Origin: Monosiga brevicollis MX1
Lineage: Eukaryota; Opisthokonta; Choanoflagellata; Craspedida; Salpingoecidae
DNA: 64,000 nucleotides
NCBI RefSeq assembly: GCF_000002865.3
Contig: NW_001865084.1
Location: forward strand, 15,871-79,870
Reading direction: 5' to 3'
Part shown: one piece after another, positions 10,133 to 21,884 of the stretch
Layout of the letters: each line of letters starts with the position of its first letter
Numbering within the stretch: the stretch's first letter is position 1
The notes under the pieces: generated by a model
Databases searched by the model: none
The model's input: only the letters and a program-made list of their open reading frames with translations
Told to the model about the DNA's origin: nothing
Translations under genes and position numbers: made by a program

Positions 10133-13100
10133 CTAGGCGAAGCGACGGGCCACAACCATGGCTTCTTCGCGGCTCATTTTGTCCGTAAACTCGAGCACAT
10201 GAGTGCACACGATTGCTGCAGTGTTCACCAACGCTTCCCGATCCGCGTCATCGAGCAGACCTAGTTGGATGCTGAAGCGAGGAACCTCTGTCAAAGCTCG
10301 CAGACGTTTGAAGGCTCCAATGGCAGTGGTGCGGGGCGAGGGTGCCGAGGTGTTGCCAGCCTTGGCCAAGGGGTCACGGCATGCGTGCGCCAGGGCTGGC
10401 ACAACGGCAGTCAGCCAGGATGGTTCCAATTGACTTCCGATAAAAGAGCGCAAATTGGATGGGGCCACCAGCAACAGCCAGCGCCCCAAGCGAGCTGTGT
10501 GAGGTAGTAGTTCCCGTAGCTGGGCCACAAAGTCTGCCGCCATCGTGGGCACCGGGGGCAGCGGAGCGTCTGAAGCATCAGGCATGGTGGCCGGTGACTT
10601 GCTATCGCCACTCATGGCCGTATACATTTCCTCCGCCATCTGCCGCGCTTTCTCTTGGGCGGCATCGGCTCGGGCCTCAAAGTCACCGAGCATATTCTGC
10701 ATGTCCGCCACCTATATAGGTTGCGAGCCACCCCGCGACGGCCAAGACGTAAGGCAATGGTCAAACGTGGTCGGCAAGGACCAAGGTCAGTACATACCGA
10801 GGAAGAACTGGTTTGCAGAGACTTTTGGGCTGCCAACACTTGCTCTTGAAGGCCGGTATATTCGTTTCGCATCTGATTTAAACGCTGCTCCAATGCCTAT
10901 CATCGCCAAACATGAGGGGGCGGGCGGAGCACAGGAGCTGCTTGTCATACTTTGAAAGTAGTACCAACCTGTGCGTCATCATCGCGCGAGGTAGACGTTG
11001 TAGGCGGAATGGGGGCAGTGGACGGCGTTTCACTTTCTGAATCACTATCATCCTCGACCTCTTCAATGACGAGCTTGCGCGTGCCTTGGGTGGCAGTTGC
11101 GGTCGGAACGGCAGAAGAGGGATTGGCAAGGCTGGGTGGCAGAGGTAGAGCATCAAGATCTCGCTGGGCGACGGCGTTTTGAGGCTCGAGGGCAAGCACA
11201 CGCTCAAGGGATTTGCGAGCTTCTGCGTGCTGACCACAAGCGATTTGGGCCTGTGCAAGGCGATACCATGCCTTGACGTTTTCAGGCTCAAGGCGCAACA
11301 CAGCTGCAGCATCGGGCAACGCCCGAGCGGCTTCTCCAAGCTTGAGAAAGCAAAGTGCCCTATTATTGAAGGCAGTTGCGCGCGCAGGGTCGAGCTTGAT
11401 GCAGCGTGCGTACACAGCAATGGCATCGCGATACTGTTGCTGCCGCACGAGCCGATTGCCTTCGTTTTTGAGCGCCTCGTATTCTGCTTCGGCGCGGCGA
11501 GTAGAGGGTGCGCTGCTGCCCGGGGGCATACGCAGGCTCTCGCCTTGGGTTGTGGGGTTGCTCGGGGTAGCTTGGGCCTTGGGCCGGGCCTCGGGCTGGG
11601 ACTCGGGCTGGGCCTTGGGCTGGGCCTCGGGCTGGGGCTGGGACTCGGGCTGGGACTCGGGCGGCGCTTGAGTTTCGGGCAGTGATGTTTTAGTGCGAGG
11701 GAGATGCGATGTTTCCAGAGGCGGCACGGCCAATCCGTAGGCGTTCATGGCAGCGACGACTCGACGAATGCCTTCCTGGGCGGGTTGATTTTGGCCAGAC
11801 TGGTGCATGACAAAACGGTAGTCATGCAGCGCATCAGCAAACTTTTCTCGCTGCTCCAAAGCACGGCCACGCAAGAGGCGGGCCTTCAAATGGCCCTCGT
11901 CGCTCTGTAAAACACGTTCGCAATCACTTGTGCAGGCAAAGGCATTGCCGAGTTTGAGTTGAACTGTCGCGCGGTTCGTAAGCAGCACATGGAGATGATT
12001 TTGCAAAGCCGGCTGGCCCTCGTTTTCCAAGAGCGCCAGGGCTTGGCTGTAAAGGTCCAGGGCATCGGCGTAGTGACCCAGACCAAAAGCTGACTTGGCC
12101 TTGTCCTTGACTGCTTGCACATTTTCTGGAAGCGCTGGCTCTGGCATGGCCTGGGCGGTCGGGGAGCCGGTTGAAGCTAATGTCGGTGTTTGGGACTGCA
12201 CGGCCGTTGCAGCATGCGTTTCCTCGGCAGCATGCACTATTTGCGAGTTCGCATCGTCGTCGTCCTCTTCTTCTTCGTCGCTTGAATCTTCATCCACTTC
12301 CTGAATCACAAGCTTGGTGCTCTTGGTGGGGGCAGCAGCAGGTGCCGCTGCTTTGGGCAACGGCGCTTCGGTCGGCGCTGATGCTTTTGCACGTCGAATG
12401 TTCCCATCGCAGGCCATGATCAAGGTTAGTCAAAAGACGAGTCAAGGTGGGAGTGTATGTGTGTGAAAGGGGTGTGCAAGCGGCCGTTCAGACGAAACTC
12501 ACCCTTGTTGGTGGTGGTGGTGGTGGCACGATCCTGGGCGCGCGCTCGAGCCAATAGCTCCTTGGCCTTGTTATTATTTGGCTGTCATGCACATGCCAAG
12601 AAAGATCAACCAGGCCCAATGACCACAGCACCAACACAATGTCAAGCGGGGGAGGGAGAGGGTGTGTTGAGTTTGCAAGCAGGCGGTAGCACGAGACACA
12701 CGTATACGTGTGGTTTGCGTGTGGTTGTGGGGAGAAAGTATGAGCAAGCCGAGGACGAAAACTGCGTACCTCTCGGTCCAGGCACGCCTGAAGATCTGAC
12801 TCGGCCGCCTCGAATTGTCCAAGTTCGAGACGAGCCCAACCACGCCGCAGAAGGGCCTGTGAAACAGATGGAAAAGTCGATCACCAGCACCAAATCAAGC
12901 ATGAGACCACTCTTTCGGGGACAACAACCACATGGTTGTGTCATGCTGGACTGAGGTCTCAGTGTCTGACCTTGATGTTGTCTGATTCGAGGCCAAGGAC
13001 GGAGTTGGCATCGGCATCAGCCTCACGGTAGCGAGCAAGCTTGAGGTGGGCGAGGCAGCGGTTATTGAAAGCCGCTGCAGAGGGCGCATAAGCAAGGCTG

Positions 13101-14194
13101 CGGGTGTAGTAGATGCTGGCTTCGGCATGGTCACCCGCGCGCATGGCCTCATTTCCCTTGAGGCGCTCCGTCTCGGCATGACGCTGGCGCATCACGGGAT
13201 CTTGACCTGTCACGTTGACGTTGCTGGTTGGAAGGCGGGAGGTCTTGCCCTGCTGGGCTTCGGCACTTGCTGAGGGGGTAACGTTTGGGGTTGAAGTCGT
13301 CGGGCTTGGAGTGTTGGACTCGGTGTGCGTATCCAGTTCACGCAAAGCAGCGTCCACATCGTATCGGTCCCAAGCGCGAAAGTCATGGCTGGGAAGCAGT
13401 CATCAGGGTCGTCGGCATGCATGGTGTGAGTGAAGGAGAGGGTGTGGTTTGTAGCGCATCCAAGTTTGATTTGAAACAATGGTAGTGACAGACAAGGCGC
13501 GGCGACTGCACGATCAAGAGGATTTGGTGTCACGACATCTGTGGGCTCACTCTTACCCTGGAATGCGTTGGGCAGTGGCTGGAGCTGACACCTTTGCGGC
13601 ATTGCTGCCAGGTTGATTGGATGCTGCAGTGGTTGGAGCAGTACGCTGCAGGCCGATGGTTGGGCCTGCAGCACCGCGGTTACGAATGGGGGGCCGGGAG
13701 TTGGTTGGTGCAGAGGCAGCAGCGGCCACAGTATCGAGCTGGGAGAGCTGCGCGAGTCCAGAGAGGAAGGAATCGCGGTCGGGCTGGTCCATGTGGCGGG
13801 TGGTACCTAGATGCTGGGACTTGCGAAGAGCGCGATGTTCTGGGCACATGGCGCGGAGGCGATTGGTGGTGGCAGTTTCCAGCTCGGGAAAGCGGCCTTC
13901 CCGACCTGACTCGAGCGCTTCGAGGATGCGGGCGAGGTAGTCGGGATTTTGACAGGCTCGAACAAAAGAAAAGTCAAGATGTTCAACGGGCACAGGCTCA
14001 TGTGGACCAGCGTGGGTGTATGTGGCTTTACCAATCACCGTTTGCTTCGCGGCCTGAGCAGCAGCAGGCTTGTCATCGGCGGCGCCGAGGATGGTGGCCG
14101 CATCATCATGACTCAGCTCTGTGCCATCGTTCTCGTTGTCAGCCGCCGCGGCAGCGATAAAATCGGCCACTTGCTGCAGCTCGTTATCCATCAT
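10133..14194 (-). CDS. SPAG1: SPAG1-like TPR co-chaperone (axonemal dynein assembly factor)
   Basis: Cytoplasmic R2TP-type co-chaperone for HSP70/HSP90 needed to preassemble dynein arms in animals. Exon 1 (14194-13557) carries the SPAG1 N-terminal block VPVEHLDFSFV ... RFPELETATTNRLRAM ... EHRALRKSQ. Exon 2 (about 13390-12973) has DRYDVDAALRELD and the first TPR (LKGNEAMRAGDHAEA). Small exons at about 12857-12768 and 12580-12503 complete it. The long exon (about 12420-10970) has an acidic stretch, a second TPR array (AKSAFGLGHYADALDLYSQ), a Pro/Gln/Glu repeat linker (11571-11680) and a third TPR array (LKNEGNRLVRQQQYRDAIA). The last exons give a short coiled coil and a C-terminal RPAP3-type domain (RLGRWLLLVAPSNL, LRALTEVPRFSIQL), stop at 10133. 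Three TPR clusters plus RPAP3_C match SPAG1 rather than RPAP3. Confidence 0.9.
11571..11680 (-). repeat. Pro-Glu-Ser-Gln repeat linker in SPAG1
   Basis: Tandem 12-base-like units (GGGCTGGGACTC and variants on the plus strand) encode alternating PESQPESQ, PEAQPKAQ and PEARPKAQ between the second and third TPR arrays. It is a flexible spacer likely to vary in length between strains. Confidence 0.8.
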
Positions 14195-14958
14195 GTTGAT
14201 GGCGGCAGTAGTGGGCCTCCACGAAGACGAGGCAAGGGCTGTTGCAGAGGCAGAGACAGGGGCGGAGGGCGGAGGCGGCCCAGAATCGAGTGTGTGCGCA
14301 CGAACAGCGTCGTCGTCGTCGATGAGGCGGGGTTGCTAGCAGTAAAATAAACAACAACCCCGTAAACTTGATTACAATCAAGCGACGACTAATGTAAACT
14401 GACCCTTGTTATATTGAATTCATGGCTATCCTGATAGTGTGCGTATCTTTACACTATCGCTTAGAAGGTTTTTTTTTTTCTTCCTTCTTCTCTGTGTGTG
14501 GATCTCTCAACGTGTATCTCTCCTCTGTGTGTCTCTCTGTCCTCCGTTCATATTTACACGTACATTCCCGAAGTGTCTCACTGTATTTGCCTCGATCTCT
14601 GCCTCTGGCTTTGACTCTGGCCCCGTCTCTGGCCCTGCCTCTGTTGTCTCTGTCTCGACGCGCGACTGCAAACCGGTGAGTGCTGATGGATGGGGTGCTG
14701 CTTGCTGCTTCCCTGTTTGCGTGTGGGCCCGGCGTTGGGATGGCTCCGAGCCTCTGGATGGGGTGGGAAGCGACTTGAAAGAGCGGAGATGCTACAGCTG
14801 TTTGTGGGTGTCCGAAAGGGGTTGCACGGATCATCTGATCACCTTGCCATGGCTGGGCTGTTGCTGGAGGGGCAGGGGGTGTTGGTGTGGAGCAGCGGGC
14901 CACGTAGTGTCGTTCCACGACCCCTTTTGCTGGTTGTAGGGGCTGGAGCGTGTTGACA
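14195..14958. other. Divergent upstream region of SPAG1 and GET4
   Basis: About 760 bases between the divergent starts. Pyrimidine-rich on the plus strand around 14465-14660 (T run and TCTCTG/CCTCTG repeats), probably the GET4 5' UTR or promoter. A short intron upstream of the GET4 ATG is possible. No other gene seen. Confidence 0.5.
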
Positions 14959-16833
14959 ATGGCCATGGCGGCGCGCGCCGAGCGGGCGCTTGTGAAGACG
15001 CGACACCGGATAACACGAGCGATTGAGGAGCGGGAGTATTACGAAGCGAGCCAGCTGGTCCTCTCCCTCGCATCCCGGTTCGTACGCGGCGTTCATCAAG
15101 AGCCCGGCGGTATCCTGTGGTCGGCACCAGGGTCTCATCATGTTTGCCGACGATCTCTGCAGCCTTCATGCGCTGGAGCGCGACGCCGAGGCCGTGGGTG
15201 AATTGCGCAACGTACTGCAGCAGCTGATTGACCACGGGCAGGTGCGTTGGGTGCTTGTGGCCCGTGTGGGACCCACCTCTCTGAACATGCTGGTGAATGG
15301 CGGCGAGCATGCGTGGCTTCTGATGTGGGTTGACGAATTTTGTGAAATGGCACCAGGACAAAGAGGTGGTGTCGCTGGCACGGACCATGGTGACAACGCC
15401 CGAGTACCGCGCTCAGCTCTCTCTTGAAGAGTGGGCACCCGTGCTCACGCGCATGCAAGATGCCCGCCAGGCCAAGGTTTTGGCCCTTGCACTCATCCAG
15501 TCAGTATCAGCGAGAGCCATGAAACACCCAGCTCTTTTCACCCAAGGCCGGAATTTGGTTCTACGGTGCCTTCTCATTTGGCCGAGCCACAGGAATTGGG
15601 CAGGCAGCCCGGATCAGCAGACGGCTGCGCATGTCGCGCTTTGGGAAGCCATGGCGACCGCTTTGGCTCCTCGAGCCCAAGGTCAGTCCAAAGACGTCGG
15701 CCGGGCTGGGGGTGCGGGCGTACAACGCATAAATAACTGATGTTAACATGGTCCTGGTGATTGATGGGACCCAGCGTCCGATGTACTGGAGGCCGTTTTG
15801 GCGTCCCTGGTGCGCCTGTGTGAGATGCTCGTGACCTCCGAGGCCAAGTGGTTTGAGCTGCTGCAGCAAGCCGTCACGTCACAGTCAGTCTTGGCCCAAC
15901 TGTCGTCAGTCTTTGTTGATGCCTTGTTGATCATGGTTTGTTGGTCACTGTGTTCAGTACGCAGACACTTGAGGACTGGAAGGGCTATATCAACCGAGCT
16001 GCTCTTTTCTCTCTTCAGTGCGTTTCGATACGCGCATCATTGCCTTGTTTTTCCTGGGACTGATGCGGGTTTGATTTCGGGAGAAGGGATGTGTGTGTGT
16101 GTGTGTGTGTGTGTGCGTGCGCGTTGGTGTTGCTGTTGGTGAGCGGGGCCTGGCCTTACAGAGCGCGGAGTCTATCATCGAGTGGAATGGCGGTCGGGCG
16201 CGGCCAGCTCATGCTGGGATTGATCTTTAGGTTGGTGCTCAGGATCCCGCTCGGCCTTGTGCGTCGCGCGTTTGATATGTGCATGGCGCCGCTTGGCGCG
16301 TCTGGGGTTGCACCCACTCCATTGGCCGAGTTTGTGGATCGTGTCTTGGCGACATTGACACGAGATGCCCTTTCCTTGTTTGAGGACTTGCGTGTGGCCT
16401 ATGCCGATGTGCTGGAGCAGCACGCCGCCACCAATCCGGTCAGTCTGGCGGGCGTTGGGCGTGGCCCGAGCTCATGGTCTTGATAAGGGCCGGTCCCCAC
16501 ACCCAATCTGCTCGTACTGACGCGTGCTTCAAAATGATCTAGTTGCTGGATCGAATTGCGGCATACTACTACAACCACCAACCGGCCACGGGCAGCGGCG
16601 CTGGTCTGGGGATGCTGGGTAAGAACATACGAACCATGTCTGCATCAGCCGTCAAATTTTTTTAATCCTTTTTATTCTTTTTTTTTTGGTGTTGGCTTCC
16701 TGATCAACCCTCATCTTCATCTCGGATGTTTTCGTCCTTTCCTTCGGGGCAATGGCCAGGCGATCTGTTCTCGTCGCTGATGGGAGGTGCCGGAGGCGCT
16801 GGCGCTGGGAGCGCCCGCGCGCTTCACGCCTAA
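14959..16833 (+). CDS. GET4: GET4/TRC35-like protein (tail-anchored protein insertion)
   Basis: Predicted partner of GET5/BAG6 that passes tail-anchored membrane proteins to the GET3 ATPase in the cytosol. The N-terminal exon reads LVKTRHRITRAIEEREYYEA then SQLVLSLASR, matching the first alpha-alpha hairpin of GET4 (human KGDYYEAHQMYRTL). Middle exons are helical and divergent (LSLEEWAPVLTRMQDARQAK; EAVLASLVRLCEMLV). The end is most telling: LFEDLRVAYADVL, LLDRIAAYYYNHQP, GLGMLG, DLFSSLMGG, parallel to human YLDRIGQLFF...GGLLGNLLTSLMG. Stop at 16831-16833. Around eight short exons; several middle splice sites are unresolved, and one intron carries a GT repeat near 16090. Identity rests on the two ends, so it is good but not certain. 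Confidence 0.65.
16090..16123. repeat. (GT)n microsatellite in a GET4 intron
   Basis: About 13 GT units followed by GCGTGCGC, inside an intron of the GET4-like gene; GT lies on the sense strand. Confidence 0.9.
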
Positions 16834-17736
16834 GCCTGATAAAAGTCTGACAACTAGGTGTGCAAGATGTATTGTTCAAGCGTGAAAAACCATTTCGAAA
16901 CCAATAGCGACATCCCAACTGCACCCTCGCAAATACGCACACGTAAAACATTGGGCGGAGCGACGCAGAGGGTGTGACGTGGCGTTACACTTTGCACTCC
17001 AAAAGAAGCGGTGGTGGACTGCTACCAACTGTGAGAACAACTGTGTTGTAGCCGCGCACAACATCAGTGAGTGTGTGTGGTGTGGTGTGTGTGCGTGGAA
17101 TGGCAGCGCGGCCCAAGGGAAAGCGAGCTGGCGATCGGGGGAGCCCGGAGGGAAGAGCGGGATCCGGGTGTACACATGCACATGCAGACACACATGAGAT
17201 TGGAGCTGTTGTTGGAGGCTTTCCACATCAACACACACAGAATGGGTGAAAGATTTGGTTCTTTTGTCATTTGTTGGTTTCTTGATTGCTCTGAATCTCT
17301 ATTTGCATGCCTGCTCTCATGCCACACCTCTTTGAACCGGTCTGTGATTCCCAACTTCTCTGAATATCCATCGGTTTTGACTTGGGAACCTTCTTACCAA
17401 ACAGAGACATCTCTGTCGACATCGGTTCCAAAAGCCACATCTCTGGCCTGTGTCATCGCTCTGACGCTATCTCTGCTCTTCCTGAGTTGTGTGCGGTTTT
17501 CTCTCACTCGTCGAGTCGTGTGAGTGCCTCCGCCCTCTCTGGACTTGTCTGACTGACTGGTCAGCTGCGGTTCTTGTCCCCGGCGATGCCCGAGGGCCGT
17601 GTGCTCTGGTCGTCTCTCTGCTACCTTGATCCCTCTTCCCATCCTCACAACACCCTCTTCTACCGCCCACCCGCCACCGAGTTTGATCCTCTTGTGTGCG
17701 TGTGTCTGTGCATGTGTGCGTGTGCCATCGCAGAGA

Positions 17737-17814
<78 letters not shown>

Positions 17815-18499
17815 GCGACAGGAGACGAACACAGAGACAGAGACAGAGACAGAGAGACAGAGAGACGAACACAGAGAGAGTGAATCGTTGATTGTTGCGG
17901 CTGCATCGGTTCTGGTCTGCCAACAGGACTTGCGCTGGTTCCAAGTGCAGTTGGTGCTCATTTAGCCTCACCTCGATTGTTGAATGTGTTGCTCGTCACT
18001 CTTGTCTGTTGACTTCCCTTTGCTGCCTCCAACGGTGCCCTTTTCCGTGGCCGCCCTGCCCTCGGTCAGTCACTTGCCTTTCTTTTCTTTTTTTATTCGT
18101 TTGTTCTCTCTCGCTCTCTCTCTCTCTTTCTCTGTGTGTGTGTGTGGCTTTTCCTTTTTCTTGTCTTTGACGAACGACCTTTGGGGGTGCGTTGCGCGGT
18201 GGCGCGTTGGGGGTCGACCGCTCCTTTGTCGTCGTCGCCGTCAACCAGCTCGGCTTTTTGTTGCGTTGCGTCTTTCATTCCCTCCCTGCTTGTGGTGCTC
18301 TTTGGTCTTTTGGCCCTTCCATTTTTCCTTTTCTTATTCAAAAGACTTGCTCACCTTTTGACTGCCTCTTGTTCGCTTCGTAGTTGTACTTTGATTAGGT
18401 TGCGGTTGTGGAGTGGGACGCAGAGAGCTTTACGTCGCTTCGCCAGACAATCGGCCTTCTGTTGAGCTTTACCCTCTCCATCCATCCTTACGTTTAATC
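16834..18499. other. Long intergenic region upstream of RAB5
   Basis: 1.7 kb between the GET4 stop and the RAB5 ATG. It contains TG-rich DNA at 17065-17095, a long GA tract (17731-17880) and pyrimidine-rich sequence with CT repeats at 18100-18135. Frames crossing these are low-complexity artefacts. The RAB5 promoter and a probably spliced 5' UTR lie here. No gene supported. Confidence 0.5.
17731..17880. repeat. (GA)n / GACAGA microsatellite
   Basis: Nearly pure GA dinucleotides from about 17732 to 17806, then imperfect GACAGA and ACACAGAGAGA units to about 17880. Lies in the intergenic region before RAB5. Confidence 0.95.
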
Positions 18500-19764
18500 A
18501 TGGCTGCACGAGGTGCTGGCGCCGCTGGCGGCAAGTCTTGCCAGTTCAAGCTCGTTCTTCTCGGTACGTGCCTCGGACTGTGCTTGCTCCGCGTCGTGAA
18601 GATGAACGGTTGATGCAAAGTCGAGAAGAGGGAATCAAACGGGAGCGGGCATCGGGCAGAAAAAGGCAAGGGGACAAGACAAGCAGCCTGCCCCACCTGT
18701 CTGCAGGCGTCGTGGCACACTTTTGTTGGTCAGATGTCGGACAGCAGGGAGGCCAGCCATGATTTTATTTTTGATGGTTCCTTTTGGTTTCATGCGATAT
18801 GAGCGCATGACATCGGCGTTGACGCCCATGTTGCTTGACCGCTGGTTTTTTTGGTTGTGCTTGCGTTTCTAGGCGAATCAGCGGTGGGCAAGTCAAGCCT
18901 GGTTCTCCGCTTTGTCAAGGGCCAGTTCCACGAGTATCAGGAGAGCACCATTGGTGGTACGTCCCTGGCGACGCACATAGTTGTTTTTTATTTTTTCAGG
19001 GGGGGTTTGGGGGTTGGGGTGTGTGTGTTCTTGAGGATGTGGCTCTTGAGAAGTCTCGCACGGCAAGACGCGCTCAAGAGCAAGGGTTAGGACTTGGAAC
19101 GAAGAGCGTTCCAAGTCAGGGCCAACAAAGCCACAGGGCGGCTTACGCCAGGCGGCATGCAATGGGCAGTCATCGGGCTTGTTTTGCTGCAGCGACGATC
19201 GTTGACATGGGTTCGCTTGGTTGCCATCGTTTCTATCGCCACCGCACTTGGCAGCTGCCTTTTTGACACAGACGGTTGCCGTGGACGATGTGACGGTCAA
19301 GTTTGAGATCTGGGACACGGCCGGCCAGGAGCGCTACCACTCGCTTGCCCCCATGTATTACCGCGGTGCTCAGGTATATATCCCATCCTTCGTTCCCTTG
19401 TCCAACAACCCTTTGACTCCTGTCGTGATGGGACATGACCACTTTTGGGTACAGCGCCAAGGGTTTGCCCGGTACTCCTTCCTCATGCCTGTGATTTTGC
19501 CCTTGGTCTTCTGGTTGGATACTTTCGTTTCAGGCTGCCATTGTGGTCTATGATATTACCAACGCCGACACATTCCAGCGTGCCCGGTCATGGGTTAAGG
19601 AACTCCAACGACAGGCCAACCCCAACATTGTCATTGCGCTAGCAGGCAACAAGGCTGATTTGGCCTCCAAGCAACAGGTGGACACCAACGTACGTAGTCA
19701 CACGAGAACCCTCTTGTACCCTCTTGTACCCACCTGCCAGGCGTCGACTCGAGGTCTCTCTCTC

Positions 19765-19818
<54 letters not shown>

Positions 19819-20263
19819 ACCTGCACCAAACCACTCGACTCCTTTTCTGATACGCGGCGTTGTTGCATGGATTGTCTTGAACGTTGGCATCCACAGGAGG
19901 CGAGGGCGTATGCCGAGGAGAACGGCTTACTCTTTATGGAGACATCAGCCAAGAACGCCATGAACGTGACGGAGATCTTTATGGCCATCGGTGGGTGCCA
20001 CGTCCCGCTCGTGTGGGGACAAGCGGGATTGTAGCGATTTGTTTCGGGGTTGGAAAGTCCTCGGAAGATTCAATACACATGAAGGAGCAGACGACCTGGT
20101 TTTTGCTCTCCTTGATATCAACGCCACGTTTCCCTAACCCTCTTCCCGCTTTCCTTGACCCTGTGTAGCGAAAAAGCTGCCCAAAAACACGCAGCCTGGA
20201 CCTCGCGGTGATACCCTGAAGGTGGCGGACGACGGCAAGAAGCAGGGCGGTGGCTGCTGCTAA
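18500..20263 (+). CDS. RAB5: RAB5 small GTPase
   Basis: Early-endosome Rab controlling endocytic vesicle fusion. Six exons: 18500-18563, 18873-18956, 19255-19373, 19534-19689, 19897-19990 and 20169-20263; the phases agree at each junction. The protein starts [20 protein letters not shown]. Motifs: P-loop GESAVGKSS; switch [16 protein letters not shown], which is Rab5-specific; switch [22 protein letters not shown]; guanine-binding [16 protein letters not shown]; and a prenylated GGGCC C-terminus (TAA 20261-20263). All nucleotide-binding residues are present, so it should be active. The introns are rich in T and in one (GT)n run. Length is about 203 residues, close to animal RAB5A. Confidence 0.97.
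19766..19814. repeat. (GT)n microsatellite in a RAB5 intron
   Basis: About 24 GT units in the intron between exons 4 and 5 of RAB5, on the sense strand. Confidence 0.95.
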
Positions 20264-20938
20264 GCAGGGCCATCCCAGACTGCGCCAAGTGCGCGGCCTG
20301 GTTGGTGGCTCTGAAGCGGCCCTGTCCTTCTCCACTCAGCCTCGTTTCCGTGTGCTGCTGCTGTCACCGGTACTTTTGCCGATTGGTGTCGTAACTTTCT
20401 TCTTAGGCCTCCTGCCTCGTTATACCTGTTCGTTGCTGTGGCTGTTTAACCATTCTTGTGTGTGCATGTTTGCGTCTGTTGTCCCCTGGCGTCTCCCTTT
20501 CGTCACGCGCCCCGTTCAAATCCGTCATGTCAAATCGAGGATGTTGATCACTTTTTGTTGCCTCTCAACACCATGCTTGGCTACCCTCCTTTCAATCAAT
20601 CATGTATCAACAGCTTGTACACTTAAGCTTGGCGTTGCTTTGTGTGTGTGTGTGTGTGTGTGTGTGTAGTGTGGGTTCCCCGCTGCGCGACAATGACATT
20701 CATGTTTTGAGGGCAGTGAAGATAAAGGTCAGGGTTCTGACACAAGAAAAGCACCAAAAAGAAGAAGTGAAAGTGAAGAACTTTAAAGTTCGATTGATCC
20801 AGAGGCTGAAGGCAGCTCCGTTGTGAACGCAAGGACGACTTACAGCACACCGACGGACAAGGCTCAAGCAGGACGGTAAACCGCACTGCTCAAGCCCCGG
20901 CCAGGCGCACCGGCGTCAATGTCCTCCGAGGAAGACAT
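20264..20938. other. Convergent 3' region of RAB5 and eL41
   Basis: 675 bases between converging stops, with a (TG)n run at about 20639-20669. Expected to hold both 3' UTRs; no other gene seen. Confidence 0.5.
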
Positions 20939-21016
20939 TTACTTGCTGCGAGCGCGCATTTTACGGCGCTTACGCTTCAACCGGCGCATACGCTTCTTCC
21001 TCCACTTGGCCCGCAT
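20939..21016 (-). CDS. RPL41: Ribosomal protein eL41 (25 residues)
   Basis: A 78-base frame from ATG (21016-21014) to TAA (20941-20939) encodes 25 residues beginning MRAKWRKKRMRRLKRKR and ending MRARSK. This is eL41, the smallest ribosomal protein, a single Arg/Lys-rich helix at the interface of the two ribosomal subunits. It differs from the yeast and animal versions by roughly one residue near the end. The base context just before the ATG is ...CATAG, so a 5'-UTR intron may end exactly at the start codon. It is easily missed by gene callers because of its size. Confidence 0.96.
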   Translation of the reverse strand: MRAKWRKKRMRRLKRKRRKMRARSK

Positions 21017-21884
21017 CTATGTTTTGGAAAAAAAAAAAAGGGCAGTGAGACAAGATTGAAGAACCAGCATCAACCGTCCAAGAACGGCAACTTCAACACA
21101 AGCCTCGCTGCAGTTCACCGTTGAACAACGGCAAACTAACGAGGTTGGCTCACAAAACGGCAGCGCACGACACAGACACACAAGACAGGGAACGCCACAA
21201 GAGAACAGACCTTGTTTGGTGAGAGCCCCAAAAAAAAGTGCCTGACCGGGGGTTCAAATCTCAACTCTCAAACAAGGGAAAGCAGGGTGGAGGCTGTGTT
21301 GATGAAAGGGTGGCGTTGCCTTGCAAGGGGGAAACGTCAACAAGGGTTGCAGTCACGTTGCAATAACCTTGACGTTGAGCATGACCAGCTTGCCATGCTT
21401 GAGGGCAGGTTGTTGCGGTAAGGAAGTTGAACACGTTGCGTACACGTGTGACAACGTGACGCCTGCGACGAGGGCGAGGGGCTGGTATCTCACGGACAAC
21501 ATCTGTTTACAACTACAGTTCCAATGTTCGGCTTTTTTCGCCGAGAAAAACAATATCTTGTCTGACCGCACGGGTGGGGCCAAGCGACCGGCTATTGGTC
21601 GCAAAACATGTTGACGGCAGCGGGTGTCAACGCCAGCAGCATCAGAATGAACAGGATTGGCATTTGCACATTAGGTCTGAATTACAGGTGAGGGGATGGG
21701 TCACGTTATGTTACGTCGGGCAAACGAGGTTGGTCTGATTTTATTAGCAGTCGTGGGCTCGACTGGCTAGCTAGCATGCATGCGAGCCGTACTCTGCCCC
21801 GGAAAAGAGTGAAAATAAGAGAACAGAGGCGGGGCACACATGCACGCGCTAAAAAAGGAGACGGATGGTATGATGCTAGCGGAT
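21017..21884. other. Region between eL41 and ATP23
   Basis: Upstream of eL41 (which probably has a spliced 5' UTR here) and downstream of ATP23; both are on the minus strand. An A run lies at about 21028-21039. A tRNA-like GGGTTCAAATC at 21250 has no matching arms. No other gene supported. Confidence 0.5.

Noticed and set aside
17574-17965. Frames rich in Arg-Glu or Leu-Ser in both directions
   Set aside because: Artefacts of the GA microsatellite.
21246-21270. tRNA-like GGGTTCAAATC
   Set aside because: The T stem does not close and no other tRNA arms are found.
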